Of a stretch of DNA of 64,000 nt, positions 32,782 through 41,491 are shown one piece after another. Source of the DNA: Thermoanaerobaculia bacterium (GTDB lineage: Bacteria; Acidobacteriota; Thermoanaerobaculia; Gp7-AA8); the NCBI GenBank assembly GCA_017883205.1, contig JADGNZ010000017.1, positions 1 to 64,000 of the forward strand, given 5' to 3'. The notes beneath the pieces were generated by a model. The model had not been told where the DNA came from. It did not search any database and was given only the letters and a program-made list of their open reading frames with translations. Every line of letters begins with the position of its first letter. Within the stretch, counting starts at the first letter, position 1. The position numbers and the translations under genes are program-made.

Positions 32782-33873
32782 ATGATGCGGCTAAGACAGA
32801 CGCGCGCGAGGGAGCGGGGCTATTCATTGGCGGAGATCATGGTGGTGGTCGCCATATCGGGGTTTGTGCTGATCATCGCCTACACTCTGGTAGAGCAAGC
32901 CATGCAGGCGAGCCTGCAGGTCGAGAGCCGCAATCAACTGGCCGCCCTCTCGCAACGGGCAGTCAATGTCATGCTGACGGAGGTCTACCAGGCCAGGGTG
33001 ATTTATGAAAACGACTCCACGACACCGGGACCGAGTTTCCTGGGCCTGGTGACGGCGCAGACTGGGACAACGGGTCCGAGCTCGATCGCCGCGGACTATC
33101 AGCTTCCGCAAATCGACGGCTCAACGACACTTCTCGCGCCTGACGATAGTTCCGGGTCGTCGCACTACGTTGGCAACTGCCTGTTGGTCCTTCGACAATT
33201 GCCGCCCCTGCTGATCACGTACAACAACGGCACTTCAAACGTGAACTTTCCGGCCGATATCTACCGCCTCGACTTCTTCTACCTCACTCAGAATACGAGG
33301 GGCAAATTCTCCACAGCCAACTACTTTCTCGACCTGATGGAGTTTAAGAGCGTCGTTTTTGCGGATTTCCAGCAGCTCAATAACCTGCCCCAAGCCACAA
33401 GGACCTTGCTCTACAGTGGTACAAACGGCACTGCGTATCCGAACGGTTTTAGTGACTATACCCCCCCCATTACGACCGCGATCGACCTCGCCGGAACCGC
33501 CGCCAATAACTCCTTTCACACGATCAACGCGGACGGCACGTTGAGCGCCGCGCTCTCAAGCTATACCCTTCCGGCGGCGGCATCGCTCACTTCTCTACTT
33601 CCCGAGTTCTCCACCGGTTCCATCTCCGGGAAGACGGTCTACAGTGTCGGTTTCCGCCCAACGGCCACGACGACCTTTCCTGTTCGCGATCCGATTCCGA
33701 AGTTCGGGTTCGCGCTCAGCGGCCACCCGAACTACACCACCGGGCTGGAGGTGAAGTTCGTAGGCGGGGGCTCGACGCAGAAGGGCATCATTCGTCTCGT
33801 CGTTCTGTCAAGCTATGGCCCCACGAAGATGGACTCCGAGGAAGGGTTCATCATCACGTCCGGCGGCGGTTAG
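32782..33873 (+). CDS. PilW-like minor pilin
   Basis: 363 residues. RARERG precedes YSLAEIMVVVAISGFVLIIA with Glu5. A long amphipathic part (SLQVESRNQLAALSQRAVNV) and a beta-rich C-terminal domain follow, as in PilW/GspJ-type proteins. The ATG follows the giant pilin stop with no gap (TAA-ATG-ATG), so coupling is likely. It probably joins the minor pilin complex that starts pilus assembly. Confidence 0.8.
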   Translation: MMRLRQTRARERGYSLAEIMVVVAISGFVLIIAYTLVEQAMQASLQVESRNQLAALSQRAVNVMLTEVYQARVIYENDSTTPGPSFLGLVTAQTGTTGPSSIAADYQLPQIDGSTTLLAPDDSSGSSHYVGNCLLVLRQLPPLLITYNNGTSNVNFPADIYRLDFFYLTQNTRGKFSTANYFLDLMEFKSVVFADFQQLNNLPQATRTLLYSGTNGTAYPNGFSDYTPPITTAIDLAGTAANNSFHTINADGTLSAALSSYTLPAAASLTSLLPEFSTGSISGKTVYSVGFRPTATTTFPVRDPIPKFGFALSGHPNYTTGLEVKFVGGGSTQKGIIRLVVLSSYGPTKMDSEEGFIITSGGG

Positions 33874-34003
33874 GACGGTTGACCGTCGGGTGTTGCCCGA
33901 GGCCAAAGCAGCACATCCGTTTTCCGGCCATTCGGCGGCTCAAACTCCCTGCGTAGCGTGATCGCCCTCGCCCTGCCCTAATAATGGGCCGTCGCAAGTT
34001 TTT

Positions 34004-34033
34004 TTGACATCTTCTGGACTCGATGGCTAGAGG
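34004..34033 (+). promoter_or_regulatory. Candidate sigma70 promoter of the FimT-like gene
   Basis: A perfect TTGACA at 34004-34009, then 18 bases to TAGAGG at 34028-34033. It would give a roughly 95-base leader with two small hairpins (AGGCAA-CTCA-TTGCCT at 34031-34046 and one near 34098). The 33874-34003 stretch shows nothing else definite. Confidence 0.35.
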
Positions 34034-34133
34034 CAACTCATTGCCTGATAAGCACTTGAGCCGTTCAGCCTCATTGGTAAGGGGTTGGAATCTTCCCGGG
34101 CGACCGCAATGACGCGGGACCAGGGAGGAAACG

Positions 34134-34724
34134 ATGAACCATCGGAACCAGCGAGGCTTTACGTGCCCGGAGCTTCTCACCGTCGTAGCCATCATCGGCA
34201 TCATGGCGGCAATCAGCACAGCAGTCCTGATGAACGGGCTGATGCGAACAGGCCTGAAGAGCGCGGCCGGCCGCGTGCGCAACATTCTGGTCATGACCCG
34301 GGCCGACGCCATTGCGCTAGAGTCAAACCAGGCAGTGAAGTTCACGCAGCGCGATGGAGTCTGGTACTACGCGATCTATAGCGACGGCAACGGCAATGGC
34401 GTTTTGAACGCGGAGATCAACAGCGGCGTCGATCCGATTGTCGAAGGGCCATATGCTCTGTTCAATGCTGGTTCGATCGGTCAGGTTGGGTTCCCGGCCC
34501 AAGGCGTGGCCGATCCCGACACGGGCGTCCAGATCGATCCTGGCGCCCTGGCAGTCAACTTCAACCGGTCGACGCTCTGCTCGTTCTCGGCAGTCGGATC
34601 AGGGACGCCCGGTTCGATTTACCTGACGAATGGCTCCGACGCCATGATGATCAGATCCTCAGGCGACAGCGGCCACATCCGCGTCATGACGTATAACTCG
34701 CTGCGGCGCCAGTGGGAGGAGTAG
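34134..34724 (+). CDS. FimT/GspH-like minor pilin
   Basis: 196 residues. NQRG precedes FTCPELLTVVAIIGIMAAIS with Glu5. The GspH/FimT domain shows SAAGRVRNILVMTRADAIAL and NQAVKFTQRDGVWYYAIYSD, typical of this family, followed by a variable Gly/Asp-rich part. The strong GGAGGAAACG sits just before the ATG. It is 260 bases downstream of the PilW-like gene and may have its own promoter. Minor pilin function in initiation or DNA binding is known for FimT homologues; here it is inferred. Confidence 0.85.
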   Translation: MNHRNQRGFTCPELLTVVAIIGIMAAISTAVLMNGLMRTGLKSAAGRVRNILVMTRADAIALESNQAVKFTQRDGVWYYAIYSDGNGNGVLNAEINSGVDPIVEGPYALFNAGSIGQVGFPAQGVADPDTGVQIDPGALAVNFNRSTLCSFSAVGSGTPGSIYLTNGSDAMMIRSSGDSGHIRVMTYNSLRRQWEE

Positions 34725-34952
34725 CGCCGCGATCTTTCGATGAGCTCGCGTCAGCTTGGCGATGAATCTACTGTCGCCGATGGAGCACGTTGCTGTTTGC
34801 CAGGACTTGAGGCGGCAGTCTCTCGGTCGACGGTCCGACTCCGTGTCCGTGTGAGCGGTGAGCATTGCGAACCATCCAACGTGGAATGAACGGGCGCCGC
34901 AGGCCGGTTGGAAAACTGGAAGCGCTCTGAATCTTCGCTAGCGAGGCAAACG

Positions 34953-35465
34953 ATGCGAACAATGACGATGGCTGTGCTTGCTCTCGCCTTGGCTCTCCCT
35001 GGCGCTGCCCAACAGAGCCGTGCGGCGGACGCGACTCCAGCGTTGATTCACGATTTTTCTGAGCGTTCCGACGACTCAGAGCTCGTTCGCGCGGCCAAGC
35101 GGGCGCTGGCTTTGCGGCGGACGGGAGGTATACGGAGCAGTGGCTGGGTGCTCACCGACGCCATGGTTCGACACGTCGTGGTAACCGGCACTCCGCGCGC
35201 GCCGCAACAGGCGGCTGGCGAAGTCCCGGCCAGCACCTCTGCCGCTTCAACTCCTGCAGTCGATCGCCCGGCCGTCGAGAAGAAGCTGCAGGATGCAAAG
35301 CAGGAGTTGGCGCGGATGGCCGCCGAGTCTGATGAGCTGTACGGAGGCGACGTCGACGAAGATAAGGTTGCCCAGCGGCTGGGCCAGCTCCCCGGCGAGA
35401 TCGACTCACTCAACAAGCAGCTCCAGCAACCCCAGCCCCAGCCTCCAGCCCGGCCTCCCCAATAG
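34953..35465 (+). CDS. Small exported protein of unknown function
   Basis: 170 residues from ATG 34953. It begins with a signal peptide (MTMAVLALALALPGAAQ, cleavage near AQQSRA). The mature part is alanine-rich, with a helix-forming central segment (VEKKLQDAKQELARMAAESDE) and a Gln/Pro-rich end. No family is recognised. The gene follows the minor pilins on the same strand, after a 228-base gap showing no gene. A role in the pilus envelope path is only suggested by position. Confidence 0.6.
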   Translation: MRTMTMAVLALALALPGAAQQSRAADATPALIHDFSERSDDSELVRAAKRALALRRTGGIRSSGWVLTDAMVRHVVVTGTPRAPQQAAGEVPASTSAASTPAVDRPAVEKKLQDAKQELARMAAESDELYGGDVDEDKVAQRLGQLPGEIDSLNKQLQQPQPQPPARPPQ

Positions 35466-35479
35466 CCTCACTGAGGGCT

Positions 35480-35498
35480 GACCCCAACCTGCTGGGTC
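35480..35498. terminator. Short hairpin between convergent genes
   Basis: GACCC at 35480-35484 pairs with GGGTC at 35494-35498 across a 9-base loop, between the stop codons of converging genes. No T-tract, so terminator activity is uncertain. Confidence 0.3.
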
Positions 35499-35501
35499 GG
35501 G

Positions 35502-37214
35502 TTACAGAGAACCAGGCAACTGCTCCGTCACCAGGTCGTCAGGGACGAGGTCGAGTGGTTTCTCGTAGAACTCGATCTCGGCTACGGCTCCTCCGCCAAC
35601 AGAGGGAACGAGCTGGATCGTGCCGTGATGCATCAGGATGATTCTTTTCGTCAGGGTCAGCCCGAGGCCGAAGCCGGCGGGTTTCCCGGACTGGAAGGGA
35701 ACGAAAAGACGGACCGAGGGGTCGATGCCTGCGCCGTCGTCTTCAATGGTGATCCGGCTCCGTGGATGAGCGGTTGTCGTGATCGTGATCCGGCCTTCTC
35801 CGCCGCGTGCCTGGATCGACTCGACAGCATTGCGCACGATGTTGTCGAGTGCGCGCGACAGAAGCGAGGTGTCTCCGCGGATCGACACCGGTTCACCGAT
35901 GAAATTGAACGAGATCGTGGGCGCAAGCTGCGCAACGCGATCGACGACGTAGTGCGCGAGCGCTGAGAGCTCGACCGGCTCGTACCGGGCCGTGAGTGGC
36001 CGGCCGAGCGCCAGGAGCCGCTCTACGGCGTCGGAGAGAGCCAGCGCTTCCTGCTCCGCTTTCCGCAGTCTCTCACTAGCCGGATCGTCCGAAGAGCCAC
36101 GGCGGGCCAGCCGCAAATAGCCGAGGATCACTGCGAGCGAGTTCCTGAACTCGTGGGCGATGCCTCCCGACATCGCGCCGAGGTCCGCCAGCGCTTGCAT
36201 GTCGCGAACGCGCTGCTCGAGCTTGTGGACGTCCGTGAGATCCGCGAAGAGCGCGAGCATTCCAAGGTAACGCCCTTGTTGGTCGAGGAGGGGCACCGTC
36301 GACACGCCGATGTGAGTCGGCTCGACGCCGCCGCTAGTCACCTCCCGGCGCTGCATCGCGATCCGGTGCTCGTGCGCAAAGGCCAGGGTCCGCGCGAACG
36401 ATGACGTCCCAAGTGCCTCGGTAACCGAGCGTCCCGTCAAGACGGCGCCAACGGGCAGGTGCAACAGCTCGCAGGCAACCTGATTCAGATCGACGATGCG
36501 GCCCGTCTCATCGAGAGCGATGAAGCCGGAGGTGAGGCTCCTCACGAGCGTGCCGGTCAGCCGCGCCAATTCGTCAGCGCGAGCTTTTTCCTGAAGGTGC
36601 AGCCGTTTCAGCTCGGTTTCGCGCTGCTTCAACGTTTCCAGTGAGCTTCCGAAGGCGCGGAGCAGATACGAGGTTCTGCCCTCGCTTTCGCGTGCGCCGC
36701 CCATCTCCGCGGGCTCACGGCCGCGGATGGCATCGTTGACGTAGATCGGCAAGAGAAGAACAGCAGCGATTCCGGCCACGATGCCAGCCGTCATCGCAAG
36801 CCTCACGGTTTGCGAGATGTGCTGCAGTGCTCTCTCGCCGAACCGTATTTGAACCACCCCTGTGCTGATTTTGCGGACTTCGGTATGCAGCGGCGTCCCG
36901 GGTGTTTCGGAGCTACCCGATCGTAGGGTGACGCCTCCTGTGCGCACCTCAATTGCCTCGAGCCGGTACTTTCGCCGCAATGCGTCGAGGGTGCTGATCA
37001 CGGCGCCCGGCCCTGCGGTTGATGCCGCGATTGTGGTCGCGCAAGCATCGCTGACAGCCGCTTCACGCTCGCGCTCCGCGTGCTGGGACACGACCCAAAG
37101 CGCCGGCACGGTGCTGGAAAGAACGACCACACCCGTGGCGAAAAGTGCCAGCAGGATCGAGGAGACGCCGAGCAACGGGCTTCTTCCCCGAGGCGGTGCG
37201 GGTTGGACTTGCAT
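35502..37214 (-). CDS. PAS-domain sensor histidine kinase (NtrB/PilS-like)
   Basis: 570 residues from ATG 37214; the frame opens 48 codons earlier, so the start is uncertain. Two membrane helices (about 18-40 and 140-160) bracket an extracytoplasmic sensor of about 100 residues. A coiled-coil linker, a PAS domain (about 230-330; TSGFIALDETGRIVDLNQVA), the phospho-acceptor His354 in GIAHEFRNSLAVI, and a HATPase domain (NIVRNAVESI, IEDDGAGID, GFGLGLTLTKRI) follow. The layout resembles PilS/NtrB kinases that control sigma54 regulators. No response regulator with an AAA+ domain is in the window. It stands between the minor pilins and the prepilin peptidase, so pilus control is plausible. Confidence 0.88.
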   Translation of the reverse strand: MQVQPAPPRGRSPLLGVSSILLALFATGVVVLSSTVPALWVVSQHAEREREAAVSDACATTIAASTAGPGAVISTLDALRRKYRLEAIEVRTGGVTLRSGSSETPGTPLHTEVRKISTGVVQIRFGERALQHISQTVRLAMTAGIVAGIAAVLLLPIYVNDAIRGREPAEMGGARESEGRTSYLLRAFGSSLETLKQRETELKRLHLQEKARADELARLTGTLVRSLTSGFIALDETGRIVDLNQVACELLHLPVGAVLTGRSVTEALGTSSFARTLAFAHEHRIAMQRREVTSGGVEPTHIGVSTVPLLDQQGRYLGMLALFADLTDVHKLEQRVRDMQALADLGAMSGGIAHEFRNSLAVILGYLRLARRGSSDDPASERLRKAEQEALALSDAVERLLALGRPLTARYEPVELSALAHYVVDRVAQLAPTISFNFIGEPVSIRGDTSLLSRALDNIVRNAVESIQARGGEGRITITTTAHPRSRITIEDDGAGIDPSVRLFVPFQSGKPAGFGLGLTLTKRIILMHHGTIQLVPSVGGGAVAEIEFYEKPLDLVPDDLVTEQLPGSL

Positions 37215-37375
37215 CGGCAACAGGATAATAAGCCCTACGGCCAGCATCCTTACGTCTCGCGATCCGCTGCGATCATGGCGCTGGACGGGAGCGGTGCGCG
37301 TCCGTTTCGACAGGCTGCGCACGGGCAAAAAGAGTCGCGCGCGGGCTTGGGTAAACAACGGCGATTAGCGCCGGC

Positions 37376-38176
37376 CTAGGGCAGAAAGAGCCGGGCGTAG
37401 TAGCCGCCGAGTGCGGGGCCGAAGAAAAGCACACCCAGGAACGCGATTCCGAGGAAAACACCAAACGGAAGGGCCAGCCGCATGCCCTGTCTGCTGCGGA
37501 TGGCGGCCGGCAGAACGATGACCGCACCCGTGACGCTAGCGAGCATCAGCACTCCCGGCACGCTGCGCCATCCCGTGACCGCGCCGATCATAGCCAGCAT
37601 CTTTACATCACCCAGCCCCATGCCTTCGGCGTGACGCACCAACCAATAGATGCCGATGATGACGAGCGGAATGGCGGCCCCGAGGAGCGCGCCAAATAGG
37701 GAGTCGAACAGCGAATCGGCGAGCATTAGCCGGGGATGGAGAATGCCGAGTCCGAGCGCGCCTGCACCAACGCCGAGAGCGATCCCGGGGAAGTCGATGA
37801 CGTCGGGGAGCATCTGGATATCGGCGTCGATGTAGATGAGAGTGATCGTTGTCGAGATGATCGCGGCCACGATGACGAAAGCGACCGTGGGGCCGGTGCG
37901 AAGAAAGACCGCGAGATAGAAAAGGGCGTTGGCGAGCTCCACGAGCGGATAGCGCCAGGCAATGCCGGCGCCGCAGGCGCGGCAGCGTCCGAGAAGGACG
38001 AGAAAACTGATGATGGGGATATTGTCGAACCAGCGGATGGCCGCGTTGCAGTGGGGACAGTGACTTCCCGGAAAGACGATCGACTCCTCGCGCGGGTAGC
38101 GGTGGATGACGACGTTGAGAAAGCTGCCGACGATCGCACCGATGGCGAAGGCGTAGAAGGCGAGGAGGAGAGTCAT
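37376..38176 (-). CDS. pilD: Prepilin peptidase/N-methyltransferase (PilD type)
   Basis: 266 residues, an integral membrane aspartic protease. It cleaves the Gly/Phe bond of prepilins and methylates the new N-terminus. The zinc-type Cys tetrad is present (CPHCN and CRACG), needed for methylation. The catalytic aspartates are in DADIQMLPD (about residue 117) and GLGDVKML (about residue 188). Eight or so membrane helices are visible. It serves all prepilin-type proteins of the window (six to seven). The ATG lies 8 bases after TACAAT, so it has its own promoter. Confidence 0.95.
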   Translation of the reverse strand: MTLLLAFYAFAIGAIVGSFLNVVIHRYPREESIVFPGSHCPHCNAAIRWFDNIPIISFLVLLGRCRACGAGIAWRYPLVELANALFYLAVFLRTGPTVAFVIVAAIISTTITLIYIDADIQMLPDVIDFPGIALGVGAGALGLGILHPRLMLADSLFDSLFGALLGAAIPLVIIGIYWLVRHAEGMGLGDVKMLAMIGAVTGWRSVPGVLMLASVTGAVIVLPAAIRSRQGMRLALPFGVFLGIAFLGVLFFGPALGGYYARLFLP

Positions 38177-38184
38177 CCGGGAGG

Positions 38185-38190
38185 ATTGTA
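38185..38190 (-). promoter_or_regulatory. Putative -10 box of pilD
   Basis: TACAAT on the minus strand, 8 bases before the ATG. Same spacing as hemQ and the M28 peptidase gene. Confidence 0.45.
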
Positions 38191-38216
38191 CCTGCCGCTT
38201 CGCACGGGCTCGGCGC

Positions 38217-38222
38217 TACCAT
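38217..38222 (+). promoter_or_regulatory. Putative -10 box of the DUF2834-like gene
   Basis: TACCAT, 6 bases before the ATG at 38229; divergent from the pilD box 27 bases away. Confidence 0.35.
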
Positions 38223-38228
38223 GACGTC

Positions 38229-38543
38229 ATGAGGTACGTCTACATCGCTCTCTGCGTCGCTGGAGTTGCCGCTCCGTACTATTTCTTCGTGCCATTCGTC
38301 CTCGAACACGGGCTGAACCTGTCTCTGTTTATGCGCCAGCTCATGGCCACGCCCGTGTCGTCCTTTTTCGGCGCGGACGTCGTCGTTTCATCCGTAGCGC
38401 TTTGGGCATTCATCGCGTACGAACGGCGCAAGCGGCCGGTGCGGCTCTGGTGGTTGTGCATCGTCGCCAATCTGGCGGTTGGCGTCTCGCTGGCCTTGCC
38501 GCTGTTCCTCCTGCTTCGCCACAGCTCCGAACAGGCGAACTGA
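38229..38543 (+). CDS. DUF2834-like small membrane protein
   Basis: 104 residues with three or four hydrophobic helices: YIALCVAGVAAPYYFFVPFV, FGADVVVSSVALWAFIAY and LWWLCIVANLAVGVSLALPL. The order and the positively charged loop (ERRKRPVRLWW) fit the DUF2834 family of unknown function, small proteins common in Proteobacteria and cyanobacteria. Its stop overlaps the start of the PRMT-like methyltransferase (TGATG), so both are probably made together. Confidence 0.7.
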   Translation: MRYVYIALCVAGVAAPYYFFVPFVLEHGLNLSLFMRQLMATPVSSFFGADVVVSSVALWAFIAYERRKRPVRLWWLCIVANLAVGVSLALPLFLLLRHSSEQAN

Positions 38544-39445
38544 TGCTCGAGGTTCATCGAGAGCTTCTCCTCGACGAAGTCCGCACGAACGCCTATCGCG
38601 ACGCGATCCGCAGGGTTGTCACCGCCGACAGCGTCGTTCTCGACATCGGTACCGGCTCGGGCATTCTCGGGTTCTTCGCATGCGAGGCGGGCGCGCGGCG
38701 CGTGTTCGCGATCGAAGATCAGCACAGCGCCGATCTGGCCATGTTCCTGACGAAGCACCTCGGTCTTACCGATCGCATGACGGTCATTCACGACCGTTCC
38801 ACGAATATCGAGCTTCCGGAACCTGCGGACGTGCTCGTGACCGAAACGCTCGGCGCGTTCGGATTCGAGGAGCGCATCCTCAGCAGCGTCATCGATGCCC
38901 ACAAGCGGCTGCTGCAGCCGGGCGCGACGATCATTCCGCAGCGAGTCGACCTCTTCGTCGTGCCGGTGGAGTTGCCGGTGATTTTCGAACGCCACATCGC
39001 CTGCTGGCAGCGGAGTCCTTACGGATTCGATTTCTCGCCGCTGGCGACGTTCGCTTCGAACGTGATCTACGTTACGAACATCGAGAGCAGTGCTTTCCTG
39101 GCGTCGCCCGCCCGCATCATTTCCTGTGAGATGGCAACCGTGCAAAGCGTCGATATTTCCGGTCAGGCGCGGTTCGAGGCGACGCGATCGGGAGTGTTGC
39201 ACGGCTTCGGTGGGTGGTTCCGAGCCACGCTGTCCGAGGATGTCGTGCTTTCGAATGAAGCGCCAATCACGAGTTGGAGTCACGCGTTCCTGCCGCTCGA
39301 ACAGCCGCAATCGATCGATGCGCACACGCCGATCGACCTGACGGTGGAGACCTCGGACGGCAAGACGTGGCGATGGAGCGGCACGGTTGGCTCGTCATCC
39401 TTCGATCAGACGACGTGGCTCGCCGCTCCTCCGTGTCGCGCGTGA
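38543..39445 (+). CDS. PRMT-like class I methyltransferase
   Basis: 300 residues. It reads MLEVHRELLLDEVRTNAYRD, then motif I VLDIGTGSGILGFFACEAGA, strand 2 end FAIEDQHSADLA, and the loop VLVTETLGAFGFEERIL, which places two acidic residues like the double-E loop of protein arginine methyltransferases. The C-terminal half is a beta-barrel-like part (GWFRATLSED, WSHAFLPLEQPQSIDA) as in PRMTs. It likely methylates a protein or other substrate using SAM; which one is unknown. Start ATG is embedded in the upstream stop. A long false extension upstream in the same frame was dropped. Confidence 0.8.
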   Translation: MLEVHRELLLDEVRTNAYRDAIRRVVTADSVVLDIGTGSGILGFFACEAGARRVFAIEDQHSADLAMFLTKHLGLTDRMTVIHDRSTNIELPEPADVLVTETLGAFGFEERILSSVIDAHKRLLQPGATIIPQRVDLFVVPVELPVIFERHIACWQRSPYGFDFSPLATFASNVIYVTNIESSAFLASPARIISCEMATVQSVDISGQARFEATRSGVLHGFGGWFRATLSEDVVLSNEAPITSWSHAFLPLEQPQSIDAHTPIDLTVETSDGKTWRWSGTVGSSSFDQTTWLAAPPCRA

Positions 39446-39507
39446 GATCTTTTTAGGTGTTGTACACTCCGCCGCTCGCGCCGAAAGGCGCACAGGGGAG
39501 ATCACGG

Positions 39508-41421
39508 TTGACTGAGGTTCCAGCGCCCGCACACCACGAACGCGAAGAGCCGTCAGGGCGCCGCCTGGTTTCGCTGTCGCTGCTGGCACTCGGCATCGTC
39601 TACGGCGACATCGGCACCAGTCCCCTTTACGCGATGCGGGAGTGCTTCTACGGATCGCATCCGGTGGCGCTCAACCCCGCGAACGTCCTCGGCATCCTCT
39701 CCCTCATCTTCTGGTCGCTCGTCCTCGTGGTGATGCTCAAGTACCACGTCTACGTACTGCGGTTCGACAACCGAGGAGAGGGTGGAATCCTCGCGCTGAT
39801 GGGACTCGTCGGGCTGGACAAGAGCCGGAGTGCCGCGGTGCGCAGGGTGTTGATCGTCCTCGGCGTCTTTGGCGCGGCGCTACTCTATGGCGACGGCATG
39901 ATCACGCCGGCGATCTCGGTGCTCAGTGCGGTGGAAGGGCTGGAGATCGCTACACCGTTCTTCAAGCCGTACGTGATCCCGCTGACGATCCTCGTGCTGA
40001 TCGTTCTTTTCTTCTTCCAGCGCCGCGGAACGGCCGGCGTCGGCGCGGTCTTCGGGCCGATCATGCTGGTGTGGTTCTCGACGCTGGCACTCATGGGCAT
40101 TCGGGGCATTCTCTGGCAGCCGTCAGTGCTCCTGGCGGTCAATCCCATGCACGCGATTCGTTTCTTCATCGCGAACGGACCGCACGGGTTTCTCGTTCTC
40201 GGCGCCGTCTTTCTCGTGACCACTGGCGGCGAGGCGCTCTACGCCGACCTCGGGCACTTCGGCGAGAAGCCGATCCAGATCGATTGGTTCAACATCGTCG
40301 GACCCTCACTCGTCCTCCATTACTTTGGCCAGGGAGCGCTGCTGATCCGGCAGCCGTCGGCGGCGCACAATCCGTTCTACCTGCTTGCGCCGAAGTGGGC
40401 GCTCTATCCGCTGGTCGGTCTGGCGACGGTAGCCACGGTCATCGCCTCGCAGGCCATCATCTCTGGCGTTTTCTCGCTGACACGGCAGGCCATTCAGCTC
40501 GGCTATCTGCCGCGAATGCAGATCGTCCACACGTCGCAGGCCGAGATCGGCCAGGTCTACATGCCGAACGTGAACTGGACGCTGATGCTGGCGACGATCA
40601 CGCTGGTCATCGGCTTCCGCAGCTCCACGAACCTGGCAGGCGCGTACGGCGTCGCGGTCAGCACGACGATGATCATCACGACGATCCTGGCCTACGTCGT
40701 GGCGCGCGACAAGCTGCACTGGAGCGTCGCGCTGGCGGGCGCGATCACGGCGGGATTCCTGTTCGGCGATCTGGCATTTCTCGGCGCGAATCTCTTCAAG
40801 ATCGCCGACGGCGGCTGGTTCCCGCTTCTCATCGCCGCGGTCGTCTTCACGGTCATGACGACGTGGCGGAAGGGCCGCCAGATTCTCAACGTGCGTCTTC
40901 AGGAGGGTTCGCTCTCGCCTGAGATGTTCGTGACGTCGCTGCGCGGCCACTCGCCAGTGCGTGTGCCCGGCACGGCGGTCTTCATGCACCGCACGCGCGA
41001 AGTGATTCCGTCGGCGTTGCTGCACAGCCTCAAGCACTACAAAGCACTCCACAAACAGGTCATCCTCCTCACTGTAATCACGGAGGAGGTCTCGCACCTT
41101 CGCGAGGACGAGCGCCTGCATTTCGAAGAGTTGGGCGAAGGCATTTTTCGCATCACCTGCCGCTACGGATACATGGAAGAGGCGGACATCCCGGCCCTGC
41201 TCGAGCGCGTCAGCAAGGAGCGCGGCATGGACATCCCGCCGATGGACACCACCTACTTCCTCGGCCGTGAAACGCTGATCGTGACGGCCCGCCCAAGCGG
41301 CATGGCCATGTGGCGCGAGAAGCTCTTCGCCTCGATGATGCGTAACGCCGAAAGCGCCGCCCGCTTCTTCCGCCTGCCGCCAAACCGGGTGGTGGAGCTT
41401 GGCGCGCAGATCGAGTTCTAG
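39508..41421 (+). CDS. kup: Kup-type potassium uptake protein
   Basis: 637 residues. Kup family motifs: GIVYGDIGTSPLYAMRECF (about residue 38), GEGGILALMGL, YGDGMITPAISVLSAVEGLE, DLGHFGEKPIQIDWF and GQGALLI. About twelve membrane helices and a cytoplasmic C-terminal domain are present. It carries K+ with H+ symport. The start was put at TTG 39508 because a good GGGGAG lies 9 bases upstream; the frame opens 17 codons earlier at GTG. Downstream, a long inverted repeat separates it from the convergent M28 gene. Confidence 0.95.
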   Translation: MTEVPAPAHHEREEPSGRRLVSLSLLALGIVYGDIGTSPLYAMRECFYGSHPVALNPANVLGILSLIFWSLVLVVMLKYHVYVLRFDNRGEGGILALMGLVGLDKSRSAAVRRVLIVLGVFGAALLYGDGMITPAISVLSAVEGLEIATPFFKPYVIPLTILVLIVLFFFQRRGTAGVGAVFGPIMLVWFSTLALMGIRGILWQPSVLLAVNPMHAIRFFIANGPHGFLVLGAVFLVTTGGEALYADLGHFGEKPIQIDWFNIVGPSLVLHYFGQGALLIRQPSAAHNPFYLLAPKWALYPLVGLATVATVIASQAIISGVFSLTRQAIQLGYLPRMQIVHTSQAEIGQVYMPNVNWTLMLATITLVIGFRSSTNLAGAYGVAVSTTMIITTILAYVVARDKLHWSVALAGAITAGFLFGDLAFLGANLFKIADGGWFPLLIAAVVFTVMTTWRKGRQILNVRLQEGSLSPEMFVTSLRGHSPVRVPGTAVFMHRTREVIPSALLHSLKHYKALHKQVILLTVITEEVSHLREDERLHFEELGEGIFRITCRYGYMEEADIPALLERVSKERGMDIPPMDTTYFLGRETLIVTARPSGMAMWREKLFASMMRNAESAARFFRLPPNRVVELGAQIEF

Positions 41422-41423
41422 GC

Positions 41424-41489
41424 TCTTCGCGACTTCGCGCCTTCGCGTGATGGGCCGGTTCACGCGAAGACGCGACGACGCGAAGGGAG
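41424..41489. terminator. Long hairpin between convergent genes (CTTCGCG type)
   Basis: Left arm 41424-41450 (CTTCGCGACTTCGCGCCTTC...) pairs with right arm 41460-41488 with about four mismatches in 26 bases; loop about 9 bases. It exactly fills the gap between kup and the M28 gene, so it may be a two-way transcription end. Confidence 0.5.
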
Positions 41490-41491
41490 TC